Part shown: positions 23,435 to 33,920 of the stretch, in pieces | Layout of the letters: each line of letters begins with the position of its first letter | How positions within the stretch are numbered: position 1 is the stretch's first letter | From: Myotis daubentonii | Lineage: Eukaryota; Chordata; Mammalia; Chiroptera; Vespertilionidae | Reading direction: 5' to 3' | DNA: 64,000 nucleotides | Assembly: GCF_963259705.1 (NCBI RefSeq) | Contig: NC_081861.1 | Span: 107,476,102 to 107,540,101, forward strand | Made by a program: the position numbers and the translations under genes | The notes under the pieces: model-generated | Told to the model about the DNA's origin: nothing | Seen by the model: only the letters and a program-made list of their open reading frames with translations | Database searches by the model: none

Positions 23435-24333
23435 TTTGGTGGTAACAATCTCCCTTATTTTTATTTTATTTTATTTTTTAATTATTATTATTATTATTAT
23501 TATTATTTGGTCTTTGAATCTCCTGATTTCACCTTCAATTTCCTTGCTGGATAGACTATCCTTGGATTTAGTCCCTTGCTTTGCATCATTTTGTATACTT
23601 CATTTCATTCCCTTCTAGCCTGATGTGTTTCTGTTGAGAAATCAGTTGATAGTCTTATGGGAGATCCCTTTTAGGTAACCATCCATCTCTCTCTTGCAGC
23701 TTTTAAGATTCTTTCTTTTCCTTTTATGCTGGACAATTTAATTCCAGTGTGTCTTGGAGTGAGTCTTTTCAGGTTAATCTTTCTGGGGACTCTGTGCTTC
23801 TTGGAATTGTGTGACGTTTTTTCATCCCCAAGTCTGGGAAGTTTTCTGTCATTATTTCTTCAAACAGGTTTTCTTTTCCTTCTGGCACCCCTATTATGTA
23901 GATGTTGTTTCATTTCAAGTTGTCCCAAAGCTGCCTTAGACTCTCCTCCTGCTTTTTATTTTTATTTTTCTAGTTGCTGCTCTGCTTGAAGTTTTTTTCT
24001 ACTTTGTCTTTTAACTCCCTGATGAGGTCCTCAGCTTTTTCTAGTCCACTGTTGAAACATTCCATTGTGTTTTTTAATTGCAGCTATGTCATTCTTCATT
24101 CCCTCTTGATTCTTTTTCATGGTGCTTAAATTCTCATTCAGCTCCTTATAATTCTCATTGAGTTGTGTGTGTTTGGCATCCAGATGTTTGAGCATTCTCA
24201 TAACTATTACTTTGAATTCTTTCTCTGACAAATTTCTTGCCTCCATTTCATTTAATTCATTTTCTGATAATTCCTCCTTTCTTTTACTTATGGGGTGTTT
24301 TTTTGTCTCCCCGTTTTTGCTGTCCTGTGGCAA
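23435..24333 (-). pseudogene. L1 ORF1p, broken (second lineage)
   Basis: An N-terminal frame of 100 codons starts at 24333 (MPQDSKNGETKKHPISKRKE). It contains NEMEARNLSEKEFKVIVMRM and a long polar coiled coil (LNENYKELNENLSTMKKNQE). The C-terminal RRM half continues in other frames down to ~23435. The coiled coil differs in sequence from the 11878 copy, as expected for different L1 subfamilies. Confidence 0.85.
23476..23510. repeat. (TTA)n microsatellite
   Basis: About 11 ATT/TTA units in the L1, just beyond a TTTTATTT-rich stretch, in the ORF1/ORF2 boundary area. Confidence 0.9.
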
Positions 24334-26275
24334 TTGTTTCTATGTCTTAGATAAAACTGCCACCAATAGTTTTTGGTTTTGTTTTTGTTTGTTTGTTTGT
24401 TTGTTTTTTTGGGGGGTAGTCCTATGTAGTCAGTGATTTTTATGGTCCAGTGAAGTAGTCTCTCAGATCTCCTGAGCTGGGTGTTCTAGTGGAGCCCCCT
24501 ACTCAAGTTATTTGTGTTCTCCTGGTATAGTTGGGTCTTAAATGTTAGTTTTTTTGTTTGAGGGTGTGTTCTTCTCATAGGTTGTCTGACAATGTGACTC
24601 ACCCTCAGTCTCATTGTGCAAGCTATTGTGGATGTGATCATGGTTCCGGCTCTTGTGGCAAGGATTGCCTGAGGTCTCACTGGTGACTGCAGGTTCGAGG
24701 AGAGCCTGGGGCCACAGTTAAAGTAGTGTGACTCTGGCCAGTGTGGCATGACTGTTGCTAGGGTGGCATCACTCTGTGAATCCCTGTGGGAATCCCAGAC
24801 CTATATGGTTGGGGAGGTGGGCATCCCGGAATCTGTGGGTGAGGCAGTTGGACTCTGGCTGGGGTGGTTTCACTCTGAGAATCACGAGGGGGTCCAAAAG
24901 CCAGTGGCTGGATCTATAGTGGTCACAGGTCTGCTGCCTAAGCTGCATGACACAGATGTTCAGGAGCCAGAAGCTGGGAAAGGGGGGGCAGGAGTCACAG
25001 GATCTGCAGCTGAAGCAGAGCAGCCTTGGCAGAAGAGCCACACCCTCAGTGATTTACCAAGGGGTCCAGGAGCTGGTATCCGGGAGGTTTGAGGCGGTGG
25101 AGTCTGTGACTAAAGCCTCACAGACTTTGCCAGGGAGGTGCACACCATGACTCACCAAAGGGTCCAGCGGCTGACAGCTAGGGAATATGGCTGAAGTGGC
25201 ATGGCCTTGGCCAGAGAGACACGACTCACCGAGTGGTCTAAGAGCCAGATGGTATGGAGGCAGGAGTCTGGGATCAGTGGGTTGTTGGAGGCCAGTCTTG
25301 GTGGTGATGAGGCTAGGCTCCTAGTTTCAGCAACCCTCCTTTTCAAATGGCATGGTTCTTGTGCCAGATGCAGGCTGCCTAGGGAGTGCCTCCAGCAGTA
25401 GCAGGGGTTGCCCATCCAGGATATCCTGCTCTGCCAACCCCCGAGCCTCCTGTAGGATCTAACTGTCCCTCTCTCACATATCCACACACTCCCCTTTCAC
25501 TCCTTTACTTATTCACACTCTTCCTCATTGCTGTCCTGCCAGACACCATCTTCTCATCTCCTCAGCACCATTTATTGAAGAGACTGTCTTGACTCCATTG
25601 TATGCTCTTGCCTCCTTTGTCCAATATTAATTGAGTATAATGGCTTGTGTTGAGTTCTAACTCTCTTTTCTGTTCTAATAATCAATATGCACACTCTTGA
25701 GCTAGTACCAGGCAGTTTTATTACATTGGTTTTGTAGTATATCCTGATATCTGGTATTGTGTTCTCTACAATTTGTTCTTCTTTCTCAAGATTGCTGTAG
25801 CTATTCAGGGTCTTTTTGGTTCAATGTAAATTTTTGCAGAATTTATTCCAGATCTGTGAAATATGGCATAGGTAATTTTACAAGAATTGCATTAAATCTA
25901 TAGATTTATTTGGGTAGTATGGACATTTTGATGATGCTCATTCTACCAATATGTGACATGGTATACTCTTTCACTTTCACTTGTTTGTATCTTACTCTAT
26001 CTCTTTTTACCAAGTTATGTAGCTTTCTGAATACTGGATTTTACCTCCTTAGGTATGTTTTTTTCCTGGGCATCTTAAATTTTGCTGTTGCAATGGTAAA
26101 TGGGATTGTTATTTTAGTTTCCCTTTCTGAGAATTCATTATTGGTATATAAAAATTCCATGGACTTCTGGGTGTAAATTTGTATCCGGATACATTTCCAA
26201 ATTTATTTATTAAATCTAGTAGATTTTGATGGAGTTTTTAGGGTTTTCTATGTACAATATTATGTTATCTGAGAA

Positions 26276-26688
26276 CTAGAGGCCTGGTGCACAAAATTTG
26301 TATATGGGTGGGGTCCCTAGGCCTGGCCAGAGACCAGGGCTTAATGGAGTCATCTTGCCCAGTCCCAACTGGGGCCAGACAGGCTGGGGCCTGCTGTCTG
26401 CCAGCTGCCGGCCACTGGCCGGAAACTGGTGGCTGCCGGCTGCCAGATGGGGACTGCCAGCCGACAGACAGGGCCTGCCAGATGAGGCCTGCTGAATGGG
26501 GGGAGGGACTGCGGGAGGTGTTCTGACCAGGGTAAGGGACTGGTGGAGGTTGGCTGGCTGTGTGAGGTTGGCTGTTGAAGTGCACTGACAACCAGGGGAC
26601 AGCTTCTTCATTAAGCATCTGCCCCCTGGTGGTCAGTGTGTGTCATAGTGACTGGTCAACCAATCATTGGGTCATAATTGTCATTTAA

Positions 26689-26773
<85 letters not shown>
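26276..26773 (-). mobile_element. HeliBat-type Helitron with microsatellite at 5' end
   Basis: 3' terminus CTAG at 26276-26279 (minus strand), preceded by a decayed hairpin (GTGCACAAAATTTGTATAT on plus). The usual 5' terminal AATAAAAG stretch is replaced by (AT)n at ~26691-26735 and (GA)n at ~26736-26773. On the minus strand the right edge still begins TCTCTCTC followed by TATATATA. L1 text resumes at 26774, so the expansion is inside the element. Confidence 0.85.
26691..26773. repeat. (AT)n(GA)n compound microsatellite
   Basis: About 22 AT units followed by about 19 GA units, occupying the 5' terminal region of a Helitron and ending exactly where the host L1 resumes. Confidence 0.95.
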
Positions 26774-26778
<5 letters not shown>

Positions 26779-27033
26779 AATTTTACTTCCTCTTTTCCAA
26801 TTTGGGTGCATTTTATGTTTCCTTCTTGTCTGATTGCTATGGCTAGGAATTCCAGTAGTATGGTGAAAGAGTGGTGAAAGCTGACATCCCTGTCTTGTTC
26901 CTGTTCTTAGGAGAAATGATTTTAGTTTTTGCCCATTCAGTATGATGTTGGCTGTAGATTTGTCATATATGGACTTTCTTATGTTGTAATTTTACCCCTC
27001 TATTCCAATTTTGGTGAAAGTGTTTATTAAAAA

Positions 27034-27279
27034 CTAAAGGCCTGGTGCACGAATTTGTGCACCTGTAGGGTCCCTCATTCTGTCCTGCGTCCTCTTGCAA
27101 TCTGGGACCCTTCAGGGGATGTCAGACTGCTGGTCTCAGCCCGATCCTCACAGACCAGCCAAGGGATCCCACCATTGAGCGTCTGCCCCCCGATGGTCAG
27201 TGTGTGTCATAGTGACCAGTCATTCCCAGTCTTTCTGCTGTTAGGGTCAGTTTGCATATTACCCTTTTATTATATAGGA
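27034..27279 (-). mobile_element. Composite Helitron, unit A
   Basis: Minus-strand Helitron, 246 bp. 5' end TCCTATATAATAAAAGGG at 27279; 3' hairpin region (GTGCACGAATTTGTGCAC on plus at ~27046-27063) ending CTTTAG instead of CTCTAG at 27034. It is joined at its 5' side directly to unit B (27281-28008). The junction text recurs at 48429 and 53664. Confidence 0.88.
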
Positions 27280-27280
27280 T

Positions 27281-28008
27281 AGAGGCCTGGTGCAAAGGTG
27301 GGGGCTGGCTGGTTTTCCCTGAAGGGTGTCCCGAATCAGGGTGGGGGTCCCACTGGCAGGCCTGGCTATCCTGGGTGAGGGGCTGATGACTGTTTGCAGG
27401 CTGGTCAAGCCCCCTCCCTCCAGTGGGGACCCTCACCCCATGGAGGTTTGGCAAGCCTGGTTGAGGGGCTGATGGCTGTTTTCAGGCTGGCAACACCCTC
27501 TTTAGGGTGGGGGGTCCCCACTGGGGTGCCTGGCCAGTCTGGTTGAGGGGCTGAGGGCTGTTTTCAGGCTGTCCAAGCCCCCCTGGTAATGGAAGCTCCC
27601 AGCCTCTCCTTTTTTTATTTTTTATTCTGGGATTTATTTACCTTCTATAATTGAAACTGTTGCCTGAGTGGAGCTCAGAGCCGGCCAGGGCAGGCGGGAG
27701 GGAAAACCTCCTGCTCACTCCAGTTCCATGGCCACAGCCGGCTGAAAGCAGATATCTGGGGTTTATTTACCTTCTATAATTGAAACTTTGTTGCTTTGAG
27801 TGGAGCTCAGAGCCAGCCGTGGCAGATGGGAAGTTGGCTTCCTCCATCATTGGGGCAACCAAGCCTCCTGCTTGCTCCAGCTTCGTGGCTGCTGGCCGCC
27901 ATCTTGGTTGGGTTAATTTGTATATAGTCACTCTGATTGGCTGGTGGGTGTGGCTTAAGGCATAGAGAAGGTGCAGTCAACTTGCATGTTTGTCTTTTAT
28001 TAGTGTAG
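27281..28008 (-). mobile_element. Composite Helitron, unit B (decayed 3' hairpin)
   Basis: Minus-strand Helitron with a different 5' end type (TCTACACTAATAAAAGACAA at 28008) and CCAAT/GATTGGC motifs ~60 bp inside. Its 3' end reads GCACCAGGCCTCTA without the second hairpin arm. The interior has imperfect ~85-bp repeats containing GTGAGGGGCTGATG. The outer host is L1, which resumes at 28010. Confidence 0.88.
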
Positions 28009-30497
28009 ATGGGTTCTGGATTTTTTCAAATGCTGTTTCTGCATCTATTGATATGATCATGTATTTTTTCTTTTCCAATTTGTTTATGTGATATATCACT
28101 TTATTGATAGGTACTTATTTATTGCCACTTTTATTCTTTATGCATATGTTTCTATTTCTTCTTTATTATTACAGCAGTCCCTTTAGTATTTATTGCAGTG
28201 CTGGTTTGGTAGTGATAAGCTCCTTTATCCTTTTTTCTGTGGGAAGCTCTTTATTTCATCATCTATTTTGAATGATAGCCTTGCTGGATAATAATCTTGG
28301 TTTCAGATCCTTGACTTTCATTACCTTGGTTACTTCATGTCATTCCCTTCTGGCCTGTAGAGTTTCTGATGAAAAATGAGATGACAGCTTTCTGGGAGCT
28401 CCTTATAGATAACAAAATTCTTTTCTCTTACCGCCTTAAAGATTCTTTCTTTCTCTTTAATTTGGGCCATTTTAATCCTGATATATCTAGACATTGACCT
28501 CTTCGGGCTCTTGTTGTTTGGGACTATCTGTGATCCCTGAATTTGTGTGACTTTTTCCTTCACCATATTTGGCAAGTTTTCTGCCATTATCTCTTCAACC
28601 AAGTTCTAATACCTTGCTCACTTTTTTCACCTTTCACTCCTATGATGTGAATATGGTTATACTTCATGTTGTCCCACAGCAACCTTAAGATGTCCTCATG
28701 GTATTTTTATTTTATTTTATTCTTGACAGTATTAAAATTTTTTCCCATCCCCTCACCCCCTGAACCATCCTCCACCCAGCACCTACCAGATCCCCACAGG
28801 TCTTCACCACACTATTGTTTGCATACATGTGTTATGTATATAAGTCATTGGTTTATCTCTCTTTGTCCCCACTCCTCTATATAGGGGTATGTAAGTCTGT
28901 TCCATGGCTCCATGCTTTGGGTCTTATTTTGTTGGTTAATTAATTTTGTTGGGTATTTGGGTGGGGATTTCATTAAATCTGTATTTTTCTTTGGGGAATG
29001 TGATCATTTTAACTATTTGATTCTTATAAACCATAAACACAGGAAGTCTTTCTGTCTCATTATGTTCTTTTCAATCTCTTTTAATAATGCTTTATAGTTT
29101 CTAATATATAAGTCCTCCACATCCTTTGTTAACTTTATTCCTAGACATTTTATTCTTTTTGTTACAATGACAAAAGTAATTGTGTGTGTGTGGGGGGGGT
29201 CATTTCTTTTCCAGAAGTTTCATTGTTAGCATACAGGAAACCTGGATTTTTCTACAGAGATTTTGTATCCTGTAAATTTACTGTATTTGTTTATTGTTTC
29301 TAACAGGTTTTTTTTGGTGGAGTATTTAGGATTTTCTATATACAGAATTACATCATCTGCAAAGAGTGGCACTTAATTCTTCCTTCCCAGTTTGAATGCC
29401 TTTTATTTTTTTCTCTTGCATGAGTGCTCCGGCTAGCACTTCCAATACTGTGGTGAATAAGAATGGTGAGAGAGGGCATCCTTGTCTTGTTCCTGATTTT
29501 AGAGAAAAAGCTATCAGTTTCTCACCATTGAGTGATATTGGCTGAGGGTTTGTCAAATATGGCCTTTATTATGTTGAGGTACTTTCTTTTTATACCCATT
29601 TTATTGAGTGTTTTAATCATAAATGGATGTTGTAGCTTATGAAATGTTTCTTATGCATATATTGATAAAATCATATCAATTTTATTACTTGTTTTGTTAA
29701 CGTGGTATATTATATTGATCTATTTCCATGTGTTTAATCAGCCTTGTGCCCCTGGAATGAACTTCCACTTGGTCATGATGTATTATTTTTTAAAGTTTTG
29801 TTATATTCAATTTGATAATATTTTGTTTAGAACTTTTACATCTATAGTCATCAGAGATATTGATCTGTAGTTTTCTTTTTTGTGTGTGTTATCTTTGACA
29901 GGTTATGATATCATGGTTATGTTGGGCTCATAAATTGTGTTAAGTAGTATTGTCTTTTCAATTTTTAGGAAGCATTTGAGAAGGATAGGTATCAAATCTT
30001 TGAATGTTTGGTAAAATTCACTAGTGAAACCAGCTGGTCCTCGAATTTTTTTTTTTTTTGGAAGATTTTTGGAGGTTGTTTCAATTCCCTCCCTGTTGAA
30101 TTGTCTATTTAGATTTTTCAATTCTTCAGTCTATAAAAGTTATATATTTCTAGGATTTGTCCATTTTTTCTAAGTTATTGAATTTGGTGGCATATAGTCT
30201 TTCATAGTATTCTAGGGTGATAATTTGTATATGTTTGCTGTCTGTGGTAACTTCTCATCTTTCATTTCTGATTGTGTTTTATGAGTATTTTCTCTTTTTT
30301 CTTTAGTGAATCTAGCCAGGGGTTTGTCAATTTTATTAACCTTTTCAAATAATCAACTCTTTTAAATTAATTTTTGTATTGTCCTTTTGTTCTTTATTTC
30401 ATTTAATTATGCTCTAACTCTTACTATTTCCTTTCTCCTACTGACTTTGAATTTTTTTGTTCTTCTTTTTCTATTCCTTTAAGATATAATGTTAGGT

Positions 30498-30784
30498 GGA
30501 ACAGATAGGAGGGGGGTTGGAGGACTGGAAAGAAGGTAAAGGGATTATGCAAGAAACTATATATATGACACATAGATACAGACAACAGTGTGGTATTAGC
30601 CAGAGGGAAGTAAGGTGGGGTTGGGAGGTAGGTGGAAGTGTGCAAAGGGAGGAAAAATGGGGACAGAAAGAGACTTTGCTTGGGGTGATGGGTGCACAAT
30701 GCAGTGTGCAAATATTTTGTTAAGTTGTACATTTGAAATCTATATGGTTTGGAACCAGTATCATCCCAATAAATTCAATTTAAA
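30498..30784 (+). mobile_element. Short L1 3'-tail insertion with 17-bp target duplication
   Basis: A 287-bp plus-strand insert of L1 3' UTR (G-rich block, then ACAACAGTGTGG, then CCCAATAAATTCAATTTAAA). Direct repeats AAGATATAATGTTAGGT (30481-30497) and AAGATGTAATGTTAGGT (30785-30801) differ at one base. It is a severely 5'-truncated L1 inserted by target-primed reverse transcription. Confidence 0.85.
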
Positions 30785-30936
30785 AAGATGTAATGTTAGG
30801 TTTTTTACTTTGGATTTCTTCTGTTTTTTGAGATAGGCGCATGATTATATAAACTTCCCTCTTACTACTGCTTTTGCTGCATCCAAGAAGTTTTGATATG
30901 TTGTATTGTCATTCTCATTTGTCCCTATATATCTTT

Positions 30937-31107
30937 GTTTATGTTTTATTGATTTTTTACAGAGAGGAAAGGAGAGGGATAGGGAGTTAGAAACATCAAT
31001 GAGAGAGAAACATCTGTCAGCTGCCTCCTACACACCTACTACTGGGGATGTGCCCAGAATCAAACCTGGGACCTTTCAGTCCACAGGTTGACCAAACCGG
31101 TTAGGGC
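30937..31107 (-). mobile_element. VES-type SINE with 15-bp target duplication
   Basis: Minus-strand SINE with GA-rich tail and box-B equivalent AATCAAACCTGGGACC. TCCCTATATATCTTT flanks at 30922-30936 and 31108-31122. The tRNA head is slightly shortened (AGTCCACAGGTTGACCAAAC). Confidence 0.92.
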
Positions 31108-31909
31108 TCCCTATATATCTTTTGATCTCACCTTGTATTTCTTCTTTTACCCAATCAATTTTTAGTAACATGTTGTTAAATATCCACATATGTGTGGGTT
31201 TCCTTACTTCATTTTTGCAGTTAATTTCTGATTTCAAAGCATTGTGGTCAGTGAATATGCTTTGAATAATTTCAATTTTCTGTAATTTGTTATTACTAGT
31301 TTTGTGACCCTATATATTGTCTATCATTGAGAATATTCCATGTTCACTGGAGAAGATTTTATATTCTAAAGTTCTGGGATGAAAGGCTGTGTAAATGTCA
31401 AGTATGTCCATTTGTCTAATGTGTCATTTAAGGCTGATATTTCTTTATTGATTTTTTGTTTGGATGATCTAGAACTGTCAATATAGTGTTAAGGAAACCA
31501 ACTATGATTGTGTTTTTATCTGTTTATCCTCTTCATTCTGTTAGTAGTTGCTATATATTTTTCAGTGCTCCTTAATTATATATATATATATCGATAACCT
31601 ATGTATTCTTTTTTTTGTTTAACCTATGTATTCTTGATATATTGTCCCCTTTATCATTATAAAACATCCATATTTGTATCTTGTTACATTTGTTATCTTG
31701 AAATCTATTTTGTCAGCTATAAGTATGGCTACACCTGCTTTTCTGTGGATTCAATTTGCTTAGAAAATCATTTCCTCCCTTTCATTTTGAGTCTAACTTT
31801 GATGTTGCAGCATATGGTTGGTTATTTTTGTTTTTTTATCCAATGTGCTACTCTGTGCTTCTTTATTGATAAATTCAGGCCATTTACCTTTAGGGTAATT
31901 ATTGATATA

Positions 31910-32199
31910 CTAGTGGTCCAGTGCATGAAATTCGTGCATGGAAGTGTGCAGTAAACCAGACTTGGGGCCGACAGTGCCCCAGCAACAACATAACCCATGG
32001 CGAAAAGTGGAATTGCGTGGCCCTGCGAGGAATCAGGCTCCCTCCTCTCTGGTTTCGAGGTGTGTCACCCAAGAACTGCCACTGCAAAGTCACTGCAGCT
32101 CGTCAGCTTCTGCGTAGAGTGTCTGCCCCAGGATGGTCAGTGCACATCATAGCTACTGGCCAGATGGACACATAGCATATTAGCCTTTTATATATATAG
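31910..32199 (-). mobile_element. HeliBat-type Helitron, first of a head-to-tail pair
   Basis: 3' end CTAG at 31910-31913 with hairpin GTGCATGAAATTCGTGCAT just inside. The 5' side shows TATATATAAAAGGC near 32199 in place of the usual TCCTATATAATAAAAGG. It is followed at once by the CTAG of the next Helitron. It interrupts an old minus L1. Confidence 0.85.
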
Positions 32200-32200
32200 C

Positions 32201-32710
32201 CTAGAGGCCTGGTACATGAAATTCGTGCAGGGGGGTGGGGGGATGGTGTCCCTCAGCCCAGCCTGCACCTTCTCCAATCTGGGACCCCTCGCCTGTGTGC
32301 CTGCCTGATTGCCCTTAACCACTTCTGCCTGCCAGCCTGATCACCCCCTAAAACCACTCCCCTGCCAGCCTGATTGATGCCTAACTGCTCCCCTGTTGGC
32401 TTGATTGCTCCTAACTGCCTTCCCCTGATGGCCCGGTCACCTCTAACTTCCCTCCATTGCCAGCCTGGTTGCCCCTAACTGCCCTCCCCTGCTGGCCTGG
32501 TCACCCCTAACTGCCCTCCCCTGCCAGCCTGGTCACCCCTAACTGCCCTCCCCTGCAGGCCTGATCACCCACAACTGCCATCCCCTGCTGACCATCTTGT
32601 GGTGGCTATCTTGTGTCCACATGGGGGTGGCCATCTTTGACCACATGGGGGCGGCCATCTTGTGTATTGGAGTGATGGTCAATTTGTCTATTACCGCTTT
32701 ATTATATAGG
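32201..32710 (-). mobile_element. HeliBat-type Helitron with ~33-bp minisatellite
   Basis: CTAG at 32201 and hairpin-like GGTACATGAAATTCGTGC; 5' end ACCTATATAATAAAGCGG (complement, 32710), with the terminal TC mutated. The interior 32310-32590 is built of ~33-bp units (CCCCTGCCAGCCTGGTCACC, then CCTAACTGCC). It is related to the Helitron at 51347-51798, which has the same unit. Confidence 0.88.
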
Positions 32711-32829
32711 TTTTCTCTTTCTGGTGGAGCCAGTAGTTTATGCAGAGTTTTTTTGTAGTTGTACATTTATTTTATTTTTTTCCTTTTTATTAAATGTACT
32801 AGGGTGACGCTGGTTATCCAAATTATATG
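32711..32829 (-). mobile_element. Old L1 remnant between insertions
   Basis: AT-rich remainder of the L1 interrupted by the two Helitrons, passing into an old 3' UTR-type text (GTACTAGGGTGACGCTGG) that continues after the next SINE at 33052. Confidence 0.5.
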
Positions 32830-33041
32830 AGGCCCTAGCTGGTTTGGCTCAGTGGATAGAGCATTAACCTGGGGGCTGAAGGGTCCTGGGTTCAATTCTG
32901 GTCAAGGGCACATGCCTGGGTTGCAGGCTCGATCCCCAGTGAGGGTGTGCAGGAAGCAGCCAATCAATGATTCTCATCATTGATGTTTCAATATCTCTCT
33001 CCCTCTCCCTTCTCTGAAATCAATAAAAAATATATTCAAAA
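32830..33041 (+). mobile_element. VES SINE, complete, with 10-bp target duplication
   Basis: A textbook plus-strand copy. It begins GGCCCTAGCTGGTTTGGCTC. Pol III box A TGGCTCAGTGG lies at 32845-32855 and box B GGTTCAATTCT at 32889-32899. Next come the VES body with CAAGGGCACATGCCTGGGTT, TCTCTCCCTCTCCC, and AATAAAAAATATATTC as the tail. AAATTATATG flanks at 32820-32829 and 33042-33051. Confidence 0.96.
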
Positions 33042-33051
33042 AAATTATATG

Positions 33052-33660
33052 GGTTTTGGGTTCACAACTCTACTACACATCGTCTGTGCATTGTATTATG
33101 TGTTCACCACCATAGGTCAAGTCTCCGTACATCACCATTTATCCCCCCTATACCCTCCTCTACCTCCTTCTACGCCAGTCCCACCAACAATCACTGAACT
33201 CTTTTCCATTTCCAAGATCTGGAAGAGTTTTTTTTCATTTTTTATGCTCAAGTATCTCTCTTCTTCCTCTGCATCATTTCTCGATTTCTATCTTCAATAT
33301 TAATAATTCTTTTCTCCATATCTTTGGCTCTATTTCCTATGCTTGCTAGTTCATTCTTTATCTTTTATTGAATTTTCCATCTCCACAATTTGTTTGATTC
33401 TTTTATAAAGTTTCAGTATTTTGGGTAAAGTTATCATTTTGTTCATTGATTTGTTTTCTGAGCTCATTACATTGCCTGTCTGTATTTTCTTGCATCTCTT
33501 TGAGTTTTTTTCAGAACTGCAATCTTGAAAACCTTATCATTTATATAAAATATTTCCATGTATTTAAGTTTATTTTCTGGAGATTATTCATTTTGTCTCA
33601 GAGCTGCCTCACTACCTTAATTAGTTATGGTATTTGATAAATGTCTTCTCTGTTAGGCAT
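33052..33660 (-). mobile_element. Old L1 3' UTR and ORF1-like remnant, minus strand
   Basis: 33052-33230 is an old mammalian L1 3'-end-type segment (TCAAGTCTCCGTACATCACC). 33230-33660 reads antisense as a decayed ORF1 coiled-coil region. Strong decay; family names cannot be set by eye. Confidence 0.55.
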
Positions 33661-33914
33661 CTATGTATGAGCGGCATTATTCTAGCAGATTAATACAAAA
33701 AAGCATTTCCATTATTTTCCAAGTTGTAGTGCTGAATTACAAATGGTTAACTCTCTTGCATCTATCTGTTTTTTAATATCTCCAGGAGATTGTCTTCCCT
33801 GGTTAGTTTCCCTTCCTATGCTCTGGTTGTCCCAGTCCAAGGGTATTAACCCTGAGGGAGAATGTGGTGGATGATGAGTTTCCAAGGATTATGTTTAGTT
33901 TTATATAAAATGCC
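33661..33914. other. Unassigned short segment
   Basis: About 250 bp between old L1 and a solo LTR; no recognisable feature. It could be an L1 5' UTR remnant. Confidence 0.4.
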
Positions 33915-33920
33915 CAAGCT

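Larger units (their letters stand above)
18826..25562 (-). mobile_element. Nearly full-length L1, minus strand, with two insertions
   Basis: Read on minus: 5' end GGAGATGAGAAGATGGTGTC at 25562, a 5' UTR to ~24335, ORF1 ~24333-23435, ORF2 ~23127-19250, and a 3' UTR ending in the TTTATTGTTGAATGTATTAC complement near 18840. A hAT MITE (19907-20116) and a VES SINE (23184-23408) sit inside. Removing the ~210- and ~240-bp inserts leaves about 6.3 kb. ORFs are fragmented (e.g. 20700-20203, 21273-21043, 22943-22737). The 5' UTR is unrelated in texture to that of the 10741 copy. Confidence 0.9.
25563..28700 (-). mobile_element. L1 fragment, minus strand, internally deleted and Helitron-interrupted
   Basis: ORF2 text antisense from 25563 (CAGCACCATTTATTGAAGAG) through the RT region, broken by Helitrons at 26276-26773 and 27034-28008 with L1 text resuming at 26774 and 28010. 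At ~28098 the RT-region text jumps directly to the ORF2 start/ORF1 text (TTGATAGGTACTTATTTATT), so about 2 kb of ORF2 is missing. The ORF1 part (28110-28700) includes a broken frame with VPNNKSPKRSMSRYIRIKM. Confidence 0.85.
28701..31909 (-). mobile_element. Older L1 sequence, minus strand, with insertions
   Basis: 28725-28958 is an L1 3' UTR fragment (antisense). From ~28960 an older, more diverged ORF2 is read antisense: 29556-29353 carries [20 protein letters not shown] (RT palm), and the EN/RT text runs on to 31909. It is interrupted by an L1 tail at 30498-30784 and a VES SINE at 30937-31107, both with target duplications. No intact ORF remains. Confidence 0.82.

Noticed and set aside
32830..32910. 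tRNA gene (box A and box B present)
   Set aside because: The match is the tRNA-derived head of a VES SINE with target duplications; no complete cloverleaf or acceptor stem.
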